From positions 1-21,215 of the forward strand of contig BRYA01000569.1 in the NCBI GenBank assembly GCA_030267965.1: 21,215 nucleotides of DNA, given 5' to 3'. The stretch's first letter is position 1. Each line of letters starts with the position of its first letter. Positions 1 through 8,378 of this stretch are shown one piece after another. The translations under genes and the position numbers were made by a program. The stretch is from Triparma columacea. Its lineage: Eukaryota > Sar > Bolidophyceae > Parmales > Triparmaceae. The notes under the pieces were generated by a model. The model was not told the origin of the DNA, did not search any database, and worked only from the letters and a program-made list of their open reading frames with translations.

Positions 1-583
1 GAATAAATGCGCCCGATATTGGCCAAAAAATCACACAAAAACAATAGGGATGATTACGAACAGGCAAATGAGTAGAGCTCTATTTTCTCCTCATTTGGGG
101 GCATGTGCGAGCCAAAAGTCGATGGGTCGTACAATAATAGCAAGATTTGTATTTTAAAGTAGAGCATGGGAGTAAAGCGCCCGGCATTAGTATAATTACT
201 GACTTTGGATTTGCCAAAAAGACTCAGATGTTTCTGTCTGTTGGATTTCAGTGTTCAACATTCCCTAAATCATTGGGGATCCTTTACTATTTTGTTATTG
301 TATCGACGTTTCACACATCTTGTTGTATCAGCTTGCTACGGTATATACACCATGGTATCTTACCACATCCAAAATAGATAAAGGACCTTAAAAGATTTAG
401 ATAAAGGACCTTTCAGAAAAGGTGTAAAGGACCTTAAAAACGGTTATATAAAGGACCTAACGCGGTAATAAAAATCCGCAGTGATGATGAGAATCGATGA
501 TTGTTAGCTTTTTTTGTCTTAGTGTTTTGTATACCTTGTTTTGTATCCCCCCCTTCCCCTTTCCCCCCCTCCCTTATTATTGT
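1..583. other. 3' flank of exportin-1; no gene recognised
   Basis: No convincing coding region was found here. The longest open frame (147-377, +) is 76 codons with no recognisable domain and an unremarkable composition. The stretch is AT-rich, and its only structure is the short spaced repeat at 380-459. It must contain the 3' UTR and polyadenylation region of the exportin-1 gene, whose stop codon lies at 584-586 on the minus strand. The pyrimidine-rich tract at about 547-575 lies directly past that stop. Confidence 0.5.
380..459. repeat. Four copies of AAAGGACCTT at 23-24 bp spacing
   Basis: AAAGGACCTT occurs at 380, 403 and 426, and AAAGGACCTA at 450. Start-to-start distances are 23, 23 and 24 bp. 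The spacers between copies are only loosely alike (A/T-rich), so the decamer is the conserved core. It lies about 125-200 bp past the exportin-1 stop codon. It could be a decayed minisatellite or an array of protein-binding or RNA-processing sites; the sequence does not decide between these. Confidence 0.75.
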
Positions 584-3500
584 TTAAAGATCATCATCGA
601 TCCCCCCTTGAATTTCGCTCGGTTTAATCATCCCTGGTACCTGTGCTCTTTTCTGTCCTAGCGCTTCAATCTTCGCCCTCGTTTCGCTGTCCTTCTCCTC
701 CTGGAACAGTCCTGAGTTGTCCTCTGCTCGGAACTCTTGTAGTTCAATTAGGAAGTTACGGAGGTGGGTCTTGAAGGTTGGTAGGTCGATGTTAAGGTCG
801 AAGAGTCCGTTGACGAATGCCTCGACTTGCCCCGGTGTTAGGTTTGAGAAGCTCGTGATTAGGAGGTTGGATACGTGACCCCTTAACCAGACCTCGTTGG
901 TGGTCCCTTGCGGTTGCGTTGAAACGTCGAAGAGTGGCACGGTAACCCTGTTTGTTGCGACTAGGTGGAACATGTTCTGTAGTAGCGTCGCGTGCATCTT
1001 GAATCCGCTCTTGTGTAGCCTGTCCGTGAGGACCGCGAAGACGTCCTGTATTAGCGCCAGCAGGAACTGCTGGTAGAACCCCTGCGCGACCTCGGGGTTG
1101 TTGCTAACGTTTACTAGGAGCTCGTGGAGGATGTCGAGGCCGGTCTCGCTGATGTCTCTACCGGTGTGCTTGAGGGCCCAAACGACGCTGTCTACAACGT
1201 AGCGTTGGTGGTCGGCGGGGAGCTGGAAGAGGGCACCGAAGCAGTGGAGGTTTACGGCACGGAGGAAACCGAAGAACTTGACGCGGTGGTCGGGGAAGTC
1301 CTCGAAGTTCGTGGTTATCATCTGCAGGGTGCACTCGAACGTCCCTTCCATGATCATCGGGACCTTGTCCTCTACGAAGTTCTTGAGTTTGGTGACTACG
1401 ACCGTGAAGAGCCCCAGGACTTCGGCGTCCCTCGCCTCCTTCACGTTCCTCATGTAGTCCCCTAGTATGGGGTCTAGGACGGGGGGGAGGAAGTGGGTAG
1501 CGATCTCTGAAGGCCCGCACTCTGGAGCTGCGCTCATCTCGATGAAGACCGAGAGGAGTTTCAGGACCTGGTGGGGTAGTAGGGAGGAGGAGGAGGAGGG
1601 GGGGTGTTAGCCACACATGATGTATTGAGTAAGAACAGGGGGGCGTTTCCTCTCACCTCCTTCTTCACTGTCCTCATGCTCCTATTGATTGCGTGTCTGG
1701 TCGCGATTGCCCCCTGCGCTTCAACGCTCTTGCTAATATGCTCCGAGTATATCTTGTAGATGTTCAGCATATCCAGGAAGATGATGTTCAGCTGGTGGAT
1801 GTACAGTGGTCCTACTGTTAGGCAGACCTTTGAGTTAGACTTTAGGATCTTTATGACCTCCTTTATGGTGTTGGGGTCGAGGAGGTTGCGAACGTCGGCG
1901 TTGGCTCCGTCGCAGATCATCCTCCAGCTTCTGTTGGGTAGGTCCATGAGCTGTTTCAGCAGCAGGACCCTGTTGATTGTAACCTGCTGACCCTTGTCGC
2001 TTAGGAGGGTACCGACGGACTCGTAGAACGCCTGGACTTGGTGGGGCTCGAGGTCGGAGATTATCTGGGGGAGCGTCTCGACGAGCTCGTTTATAAATGG
2101 CTGCTTCTCCCCGGCCTGGAGGGTGACGAATTTGCGCTTGCACTTCTGCGCGATTTTCAGGAAAGTGTCGCAGGCCATGTCCTGCACCCCCGGGTGCACC
2201 TCGTGCATGAACTCGAAGAGCTTGTTGACGACGGTCTTGAGGAACTTCCAGTGCTGCTTGAGGAAGCGGGGGTACTGCCCGACCACGTACATTATGTTGG
2301 AGGCGACGATGGCCTTGTTGTCCTTCCCCCTCTTGGCCTCGCAGAGCCCCAGGAGGTCCTTAATGACAGTGACGAGGAATCTCTGCGGAGGGCGGGGAGT
2401 TGTGTTCTGTTAGACGTCGTTCTGGTTTGTCGCCGGGGTTCGCCTGTTGTTCGGGGGGGGGGGGATATATGGCTCACCTTTTCCTCCTCCTCGTTCATGG
2501 CCCCTGATATGCTTCCGATACCCCAGCAAAGTGTGTTGAGGTTGTTCCAGCTCCACTGCGTCCCGTCCACCTGCATGCTCAATTTGCTGAGCATTATGGT
2601 CTCGGTGTCGTCGTAGTTAAGGTGGGTGAGGTAGACCAGGGTCTCCTTCATGGTCTTGTACTGGGCGAGGAGCTCAGTGTCCTTTGTGGTCTCCCTGACG
2701 ACGTCGCCATTCTCGTCCTCCACGATGAGGACCTAAGGTGGGTGGGGGGGGGGGGGAGCGAAGCGACAAGGTTAGCGAAGCGACAACCGAGAGGTCCGAA
2801 TAGGTAAGTTTTCTCCCCTCATCAATATTCCTTCCACATGTCCCATCCCCTCTTCTCACCTCCTCCGGTTTCGCCATCCTGCTGATCATAACATGTCTAG
2901 CCCCGCTAAGTACCTGTTCATAATGTTGTTTCCTTTGTTCGATCCTAAGTCCACCTCCTAGGTTTAGTGCTGGGGTAGGGATTGAGGAGGCCGTGCCGGA
3001 ATCGTAGAGATCCTGGGCTAACGTATGCCAGTAGTCCACGCAGATCTTGAAGACCTGGAGGGAAGGGAAGGGGAGGAGGAGCAAAAGGGCGAGGGCGAAG
3101 TTGTGAGTTTTGTAGTTAAAGCGAACCCTGATCTGAGGATTAGTTCTTAGCCCCCCCCCCGGTCTCACCTCGTTGCTGGGTACGTTTGATATCTGCACGA
3201 GGTACTGTAGTCCCGTGATGAGCGTTCCGCTATGCGCAGGTGTCTCCAGGACCTTAAGGTGGGCCTAAAATTTATGAAGGAAAAGGCGCGGGGGGGGGGG
3301 GGAGGGTTAGAGAGGGTGGGGGTAAAATAAAATACACCTTGTTACACAACGCTTGGGCTTTCTCGCAATGTAGCACATATAGGTAGTGCGTTTAACTTCG
3401 CCAAGGCTTCTCGTCGTGTGTGTGTTTGTAAAGGTGTGTAAAAAATGTATCGCCGTTATGACTCGTATGAATCCAATGAGATTAGCACTCTCGTGCGTAA

Positions 3501-5527
3501 TGTCCCCCTACCGGGGAACTGTGGAAATCAGCCTTAAGGACGGCGAGTATGCGGGGTTTCCCCCGCGGTTATTCGAAGCGCAAAGTTCTAGGTTTCCAAC
3601 TCGCAGAACGCGAGGGAATCTTAGAGGCTAAGAAAGAGCAGATTATTTTCCAAGGTGTCTGGACTCCCCTACCGTGGGAGTTTACTTTCGCCGAGAGGGT
3701 TAAACCGTCCTGAAGTTAATCAGGGCCGGCCCTAATGGGTACTTATGGGTATATTTGGTAGGGGGGTAATTGAACCCTGGGGTTTTTGGTTGTCGCATTC
3801 GCAGCAGTCGCAGTCGCAGTCGCAGTCGGAGGTCGCATTCGCATTCGCATTCGCTTGTCGTCCTCCCCCCCTCTTTCCCCCTTCTTTATTAAAACCCCAT
3901 CCTTACCTTAAGAAACCCGGTTTGAAAAAGTGCGAGTCTCTGTATAAAGACTTGTTCACTCTCCTTCATATTATCCCACCCGTCCTTAAGGTTAGTATTC
4001 GGTGGGAAGACTTCGTTCATCCTCGCCGTGAATTTGATGAACATGCTTTGGAACGCCGTGTCGTACTGGGGTTCCAAATCGGTTAATGTGGCGATCTCGG
4101 TTAGACATAATAGGGCGTTGGAACGGTAGGAGGGGACGGGGAAGAAGGTGTCTAGGAGGGTGTGGATGAGGGAGGTTTGGAAGATGAAACCCAAAGGGAT
4201 CCAGGTTAGGAAACGCTGGAGGGTTGAAAGGGTTACTTGTATGAGGCTAAGAGGGGGGGGACGGGTTAAGTGTTAAATGTGATATTAAATTAGCTTGCTA
4301 TTGTGTGTGCATGTTCCCACGTGCTTCCCCCCCCCCCCCTCCTCCCCTCCCCCTCCCCTTAACTCTTCGCTCCAGCCTCGCTTGTCTCACCTTTCCTTCC
4401 TAGAGTGTGTGAGTATGAATTCGCAAAGTTGATAGATTTGGCTAAACTCTTGATTCAGGCTCTCCTTCATTTTCTTAACCTTCCCGCTCGTCATTTCGTT
4501 CCTCCCAAAGTCGAAGACTTCTTCGGAGAGGAGTTTGAGGATGGCCATGTTGTTCTCGCAGAGGAGCTCGGAGGTCTTGGAGGAACCGCAGAGATCGGGG
4601 ATGAAGGAAGGCCAGGATTGGGGCCACTCTTGCTTCAGGATACCGATTAGGGTAAGGTTCAGCTTACCAAGGAACACCCTGTGGTGGGTGGTTGGGGGAG
4701 GTATTTAGGTTTCGTTAGTAAATATGTCCTGCGATACTGTACATGTCCTGCTTAAGTGTAGAATAGGCTCTTCCAACCCTAACCCCCCCTCCCCCCCCCT
4801 CCTCATCTCTCACCTCTCCTCCCTGTTCCCCATAACCTTCTCGTCCCCTGACATGTTAATAACCTTCCCCACGACGTACCCCTTAACCCCCTCCCTCTGT
4901 TCTTCCGGCATGACCTTCCACCTTGTTTTGATGGCCGCTGTTAACACCTGGAGGGCAAAGTAACGGGACTGTAGGGACGCGGCTGGGGACTCGAGGATGG
5001 CGTCGGCGCGGGTCCACATTGAAGGGTTCTCTTGGATCGTCATTAGGACAGTGTTGGCGGCAGCACGGGTGGGGGACGTGGGGGAGAAGGCTGACTGGAC
5101 TACTGAGTCTAGGAGGGACACATCGAAGGGCTTTGTGTGTGGGGTGGGTGGGTGGGTGGGGTGTGTGAGATGGTGTGTGTGTGAATGTTTATTGAGGAGG
5201 TGTGTTTGGTGTGTATGTTCGTTGTTCCCCGTTTCCATATTTAGGTAAGGTGTATTTTAATTGTGTTTATATACATGTACATACATCATAGTGGTATAGA
5301 CGTTGTTTATATAGATATATAGACACGTATATAGCATAATATATGAACTATAGGTATAATAGGGCTCAAAAAGTGTGGTCTTTAGACATATTTTGACACG
5401 AGAGGGGGAAAGAGGAGGCTGAAGGATGGCTCTAAAATATCTAGAATTACACACTAAATACACTTTATATACACACACACATACTAACCTTTGTAAAATC
5501 AAGCAGCTCCGCCTGTGCATGATCCAT
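584..5527 (-). CDS. XPO1: Exportin-1 (CRM1), nuclear export receptor, 9 exons
   Basis: Exportin-1 is the RanGTP-dependent karyopherin that carries leucine-rich NES cargoes out of the nucleus. Exons (minus strand, 5' to 3'): 5527-5489, 5130-4814, 4678-4391, 4246-3907, 3264-3169, 3054-2860, 2732-2478, 2382-1657, 1567-584. They total 3240 nt (1079 aa plus stop), close to the 1071 aa of human XPO1. Every junction is GT-AG and every phase agrees. The start at 5527 gives [13 protein letters not shown], which aligns with the family N-terminus LLDFSQKLD and joins exon 2 ([11 protein letters not shown]). Exon 3 continues the CRIME region ([14 protein letters not shown]), exon 6 has SRMAKPEE, exon 7 has [18 protein letters not shown], and exon 8 has [18 protein letters not shown]. 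The predicted Cys524 (in [17 protein letters not shown]) matches human Cys528, the leptomycin B target. The C-terminus ends in an acidic DDDL tail. The gene is divergent from the RsfS gene upstream. Intron 4 is unusually long and has its own entry. Confidence 0.97.
3265..3906. other. Exportin-1 intron 4 with coding-like opposite-strand sequence
   Basis: This 642-nt intron is far longer than most of its siblings (89-144 nt; intron 1 is 358). It contains three things. First, a hexamer microsatellite at 3791-3860. Second, poly-G/poly-C tracts at both ends. Third, a plus-strand stretch at 3445-3713 that looks like degraded or frameshifted protein-coding sequence. An ATG at 3445 opens 23 codons of frame 1 ([19 protein letters not shown]...). 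A different frame, open from 3501 to a TGA at 3711-3713, encodes a natural-looking peptide that includes [17 protein letters not shown] and [17 protein letters not shown]. The two frames meet at a run of five C (3504-3508). Two short GC hairpins (about 3504-3516 and 3551-3566) lie in the same block. I do not recognise a protein or RNA family. Confidence 0.4.
3791..3860. repeat. Hexamer microsatellite CGCAGT / CGCATT
   Basis: Successive copies of CGCAGT (about four) are followed by GGAGGT and then CGCATT copies (about four), flanked by TGTCGCATTCG. It lies inside exportin-1 intron 4, near that intron's donor (which is at 3905-3906 on the minus strand). The two hexamers differ by one base, which suggests one array that has split into two variant blocks. 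Confidence 0.8.
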
Positions 5528-6243
5528 AACACGCCAAACAAAAGAATTAAATGAGATGTCCGAGAATGTTCCGGAAGCATGGGTTGGTTGGAATGCCAGA
5601 ACATTATTCAGCCTGGCTCTTTTTTCATTCTGCTATTAAGACGCCACCAAAATACATACTTGCCCCTACAACTCCAACTATGCTGTGCGTGTGAAATAAA
5701 ATCGTATAAAATGGTTTAAACTGGCATAAAATGGTTTAAAATGGTTTAATTCTTCTCAATTCAACCCTATTCAACACACCACACGTATTCTAAATTCGAC
5801 CACTAACACCATCATACAAACACAAAAACACCCAAAGCTTCATTAAGGCGTTATCATGACTACCAGGGCAAATTCGGACCAAAAAATCCGAGTCAAAACC
5901 CGTCAGTGTCTGCCATTCTTTGAGTTTATAAAGCAGAAGCTACAATCAATATTACGACTAAATCGACATACATTTTACAACACTATCATACAAATTCAAC
6001 ACAACCATACAACAAATAAACTACAACGTCCCCTCATTCCCATAAAAACAGTCCTCCACTCGTCATCGCCTCTACAAAACCATCCTTAAACCACCTCAAA
6101 CCACCCAAAACCACACATAAACACGATATCACGTAATATTATCTCCAAACCACCATCAGTTACCTTAAATCACTCCAAAATACCCCAAAACACCACAAAA
6201 CCCCTGAAAACATCAACACCCTCCCGAAACAATCCCATCTACA
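5528..6243. promoter_or_regulatory. Divergent intergenic region XPO1 / RsfS
   Basis: This 716-bp region separates the exportin-1 start codon (minus) from the RsfS start codon (plus), so it must hold both promoters. ATGGTTT (AAACCAT read towards XPO1) occurs at 5711, 5731 and 5741. AAACCAY read towards RsfS occurs at 6077, 6088, 6098, 6108 and 6147. The plus strand from about 5830 to 6240 is strongly A/C-rich. No TATA box could be assigned. The open frame at 5856-6089 has no recognisable features and is taken as chance. Confidence 0.6.
5705..5750. repeat. Short direct repeats TATAAAATGGTTTAAA
   Basis: TATAAAATGGTTTAAA-like units start near 5705 and 5725, and a shorter AAATGGTTTAA follows at about 5738. 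Spacings between the ATGGTTT cores are 20 and 10 bp. The repeat lies about 180-220 bp upstream of the exportin-1 start codon. Read on the minus strand it gives TTTAAACCATTTTA. Confidence 0.7.
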
Positions 6244-7065
6244 ATGCTTCGTGCCCCGCGTTTCTTCCGTTCCCTCCTAAATTCCCTTCGTAACCCCCCC
6301 CCAAACCACTTCTCAATTACCTCCCCCCCCCTCCCCCCAACCTTCAGGTCACTTTCAACGAAGGATGGTAGCGATTGGAGTTCCTCCTGGCTTCCCCCCA
6401 CGAAATCACCCCACGATACAAAAACAACACCTCCTCCCACAACAACAACAACAACAAAAACAACAACGTCGAATTGGTTAGATCCAACAACCCCCACAAC
6501 ATCTAGTGTATTATCGGTCCCCCCCCCACCTTCCACATCATATTTAACCGCTCCATATTTACAAAACTACCTCTTAACCGATCTAAATCTCCTTAACGTA
6601 GTAACAATAAACATACCGAATTCTAAGAGTTCCGGTGTGTTAACACACTTTGTGATCGGGACTGTTCAACACCCTATGAGTAGTTATGGGGTTTGTCAGA
6701 GGTTGATTAGGGATTTATGTAAAGATAGGATTAACAAATTGGAAAGTGAGAGTAGGGGTGAAGCGGTTTATGGGGGGTATGAGGTGGAGGGGGAGGAAAA
6801 CGATAGGGTTGGGGATCTTGAAATTGTTAGTAATTATGACGGGGAGTGGAAAAGTGAAAATAGTGAGGAGGATAATGAGGTAATATCCTTAGCCGGTTCA
6901 TCAGATGATGATGATGATGATATGGAGATATGGGATGACGAAAACGACGGTTGGTGCATTGTTGACTGTGGGGATGTTGTTGTACACGTGTTCGAAGAGG
7001 GGAAAGGGACGAGAGAGAAAGCTGACCTTGAGAAACGATGGGGGAAAGAAGGATGGGAGGAATGA
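6244..7065 (+). CDS. Ribosomal silencing factor RsfS / Iojap family, organellar
   Basis: RsfS proteins bind ribosomal protein uL14 of the large subunit and block or delay subunit joining; eukaryotic members act in mitochondria (MALSU1) or plastids (Iojap). This is a single exon of 273 aa. Residues 1-40 (MLRAPRFFRSLLNSLRN...) are basic, rich in Ser and Leu, and lack acidic residues until 41, as in a mitochondrial presequence. Residues 50-100 are a Pro/Thr low-complexity linker. The RsfS fold starts near 103, with VVTINIPNSKSS and LTHFVIGTVQHP, and resumes at 235-266 with GWCIVDCGDVVVHVF and DLEKRW, the family's most conserved block. Between them lies an acidic insertion (about 162-234, with six Asp at 221-226) absent from bacterial RsfS. 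The gene is divergent from exportin-1 and convergent with the LRR gene at 7172. Family assignment is strong; the choice between mitochondrion and plastid is open. Confidence 0.9.
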   Translation: MLRAPRFFRSLLNSLRNPPPNHFSITSPPLPPTFRSLSTKDGSDWSSSWLPPTKSPHDTKTTPPPTTTTTTKTTTSNWLDPTTPTTSSVLSVPPPPSTSYLTAPYLQNYLLTDLNLLNVVTINIPNSKSSGVLTHFVIGTVQHPMSSYGVCQRLIRDLCKDRINKLESESRGEAVYGGYEVEGEENDRVGDLEIVSNYDGEWKSENSEEDNEVISLAGSSDDDDDDMEIWDDENDGWCIVDCGDVVVHVFEEGKGTREKADLEKRWGKEGWEE

Positions 7066-7171
7066 GAATGGGGGGAAATCGGTTTTAAAGGGGGAGGTGG
7101 GAAGGGGGGAGGGGGGGGAGACTAGAATGACACGAAATACGTTTGACGATTAAATCATGGGATTGCATTAG

Positions 7172-7933
7172 TTACAGAAATTCCAGAATAACTCTCCACA
7201 TATCCTTCGGGAGCCTATTGGGTGCCGCAGTTACCCCAAGTGCGAGCGATTCACCTCCGTTAGTGTTAGGGATATTTTGGTCCTCCAAGAGTGTCTTGAG
7301 GCACGACAGAACGGTGACGCGTTCACGTATGCGGTGCCACCTAGAATTGAGGAGGTCCTTGACAGTCGACATATTTTGATCAGCAGCGGCAGAGATCAGG
7401 GCAGTGCAGTCTGAGAAGCAGTTTACACCGATGGAGACGGTAGGAGATAAACTGAGTCTCGTCAGGGCAGAGCATCCGTAGAAGGCGCTCTCGCCAATCG
7501 TTGTCACCGAGTCCGGGATTGTGATGGCTGCGAGGGAGGAGCATTCGTAGAAGGTGTAATTGCCAATCGACGTCACTCCATCCGGGATGGTGATGTCGGT
7601 GAGGGAGGAGCATCCAAAGAAGGCGCCAACGCTTATCGACGTCACTCCATCCGGGATTGTGATGTCCGTGAGGGAGGAGCATCCGTTGAAGGCGCACCAG
7701 CCAATCGACGTCACTGTGTCCGGGATTGTGATGGCTGTGAGGGAGGAGCACATTTGAAAGGCGAATTCGCCAATCGTCGTCACTCCGTCTCGGATTGTGA
7801 TGGCTGCGAGGGAGGAGCATCCCCTGAAGGCACTATCCTCAATCGACGTCACTCCCTTTGCAAAAGTCACCTCTGTGAGTTCATCGTTGTCACTGAAGTT
7901 CTCTACGCCAGAGTACACTGCTGAGCTGGGCAT
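7172..7933 (-). CDS. BspA-type leucine-rich repeat protein, copy A (short)
   Basis: The 253-aa product is built from the 23-residue LRR_5 (BspA-like) unit SLxAITIPDxVTxIGxxAF followed by xxCS. There are six full repeats (about residues 14-155) and a degenerate capping repeat. A shared C-terminal region of about 85 aa follows, with ALISAAADQNMSTVKDLL (ankyrin-helix-like) and a terminal LPKDMWRVILEFL that resembles the core helix of an F-box. Members of this family are usually surface or interaction proteins; no signal peptide or TM segment is visible here. Compared with copies B and C it lacks the acidic MSELDFAYGDD N-terminus and starts at MPSSAVYSG. The flanking sequence upstream is still homologous to the paralogues, so the segment was lost or rearranged. 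It may be a functional short form or an early pseudogene. Confidence 0.8.
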   Translation of the reverse strand: MPSSAVYSGVENFSDNDELTEVTFAKGVTSIEDSAFRGCSSLAAITIRDGVTTIGEFAFQMCSSLTAITIPDTVTSIGWCAFNGCSSLTDITIPDGVTSISVGAFFGCSSLTDITIPDGVTSIGNYTFYECSSLAAITIPDSVTTIGESAFYGCSALTRLSLSPTVSIGVNCFSDCTALISAAADQNMSTVKDLLNSRWHRIRERVTVLSCLKTLLEDQNIPNTNGGESLALGVTAAPNRLPKDMWRVILEFL

Positions 7934-8378
7934 CTCGGGGAGGATGGAAGTGGTAGTACTGATAGCGCTTGAGCTAAGATATGACGTAAATGTTCAGATG
8001 GAGAGGATGAGATTGAAAGTTAGGGAAATGGGCGAAGTAGTTTTGTTGGGGACCAAATTTGAGCCAAACTACAATGTTTTTGGATATGGTGTAGATAGTA
8101 GTATTGTTGTTTATATTGTGAAGAGTTAGGTCGGTTGTAAAGAGTAGCTAAAGCCTATAATACAGCTTTCTTGGCAAATAATGCCCAAATCATCTCAAAG
8201 TCTCAAGCCTTCTTTTTCCTCGTTTTCCTCATTTCTTGTTTTCCTCATTTTTCCTCTCCTTGTAGTACGAGCTTATCTACTAAAATAGCTCAGGGAGCAG
8301 CATGAGCATGTTGCTTCTGAAAAGAGCTAAAGACAATGACACTTTTCTTGCCTACATTGTTAAACATTGATTTTAGAG

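Noticed and set aside
147..377. 76-codon plus-strand ORF in the 3' flank of exportin-1
   Set aside because: No domain, weak start context and AT-rich composition like the surrounding noncoding DNA.
3760..3780. Box-B-like sequence GGGTTCAATTACCCC on the minus strand, possible tRNA
   Set aside because: It mismatches the box B consensus in its last bases, and no box A or cloverleaf is found next to it.
5257..5604. 115-codon minus-strand ORF overlapping exportin-1 exon 1
   Set aside because: It reads exon 1 in the wrong frame and then intron 1. The correct frame gives [13 protein letters not shown] with a perfect donor.
8302..8370. 22-codon plus-strand ORF (MSMLLLKRAKDNDTFLAYIVKH) with a copy at 9947-10015
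   Set aside because: The two copies differ at four bases and all four change the amino acid, so there is no sign of selection on the peptide. The similarity follows from the segmental duplication.
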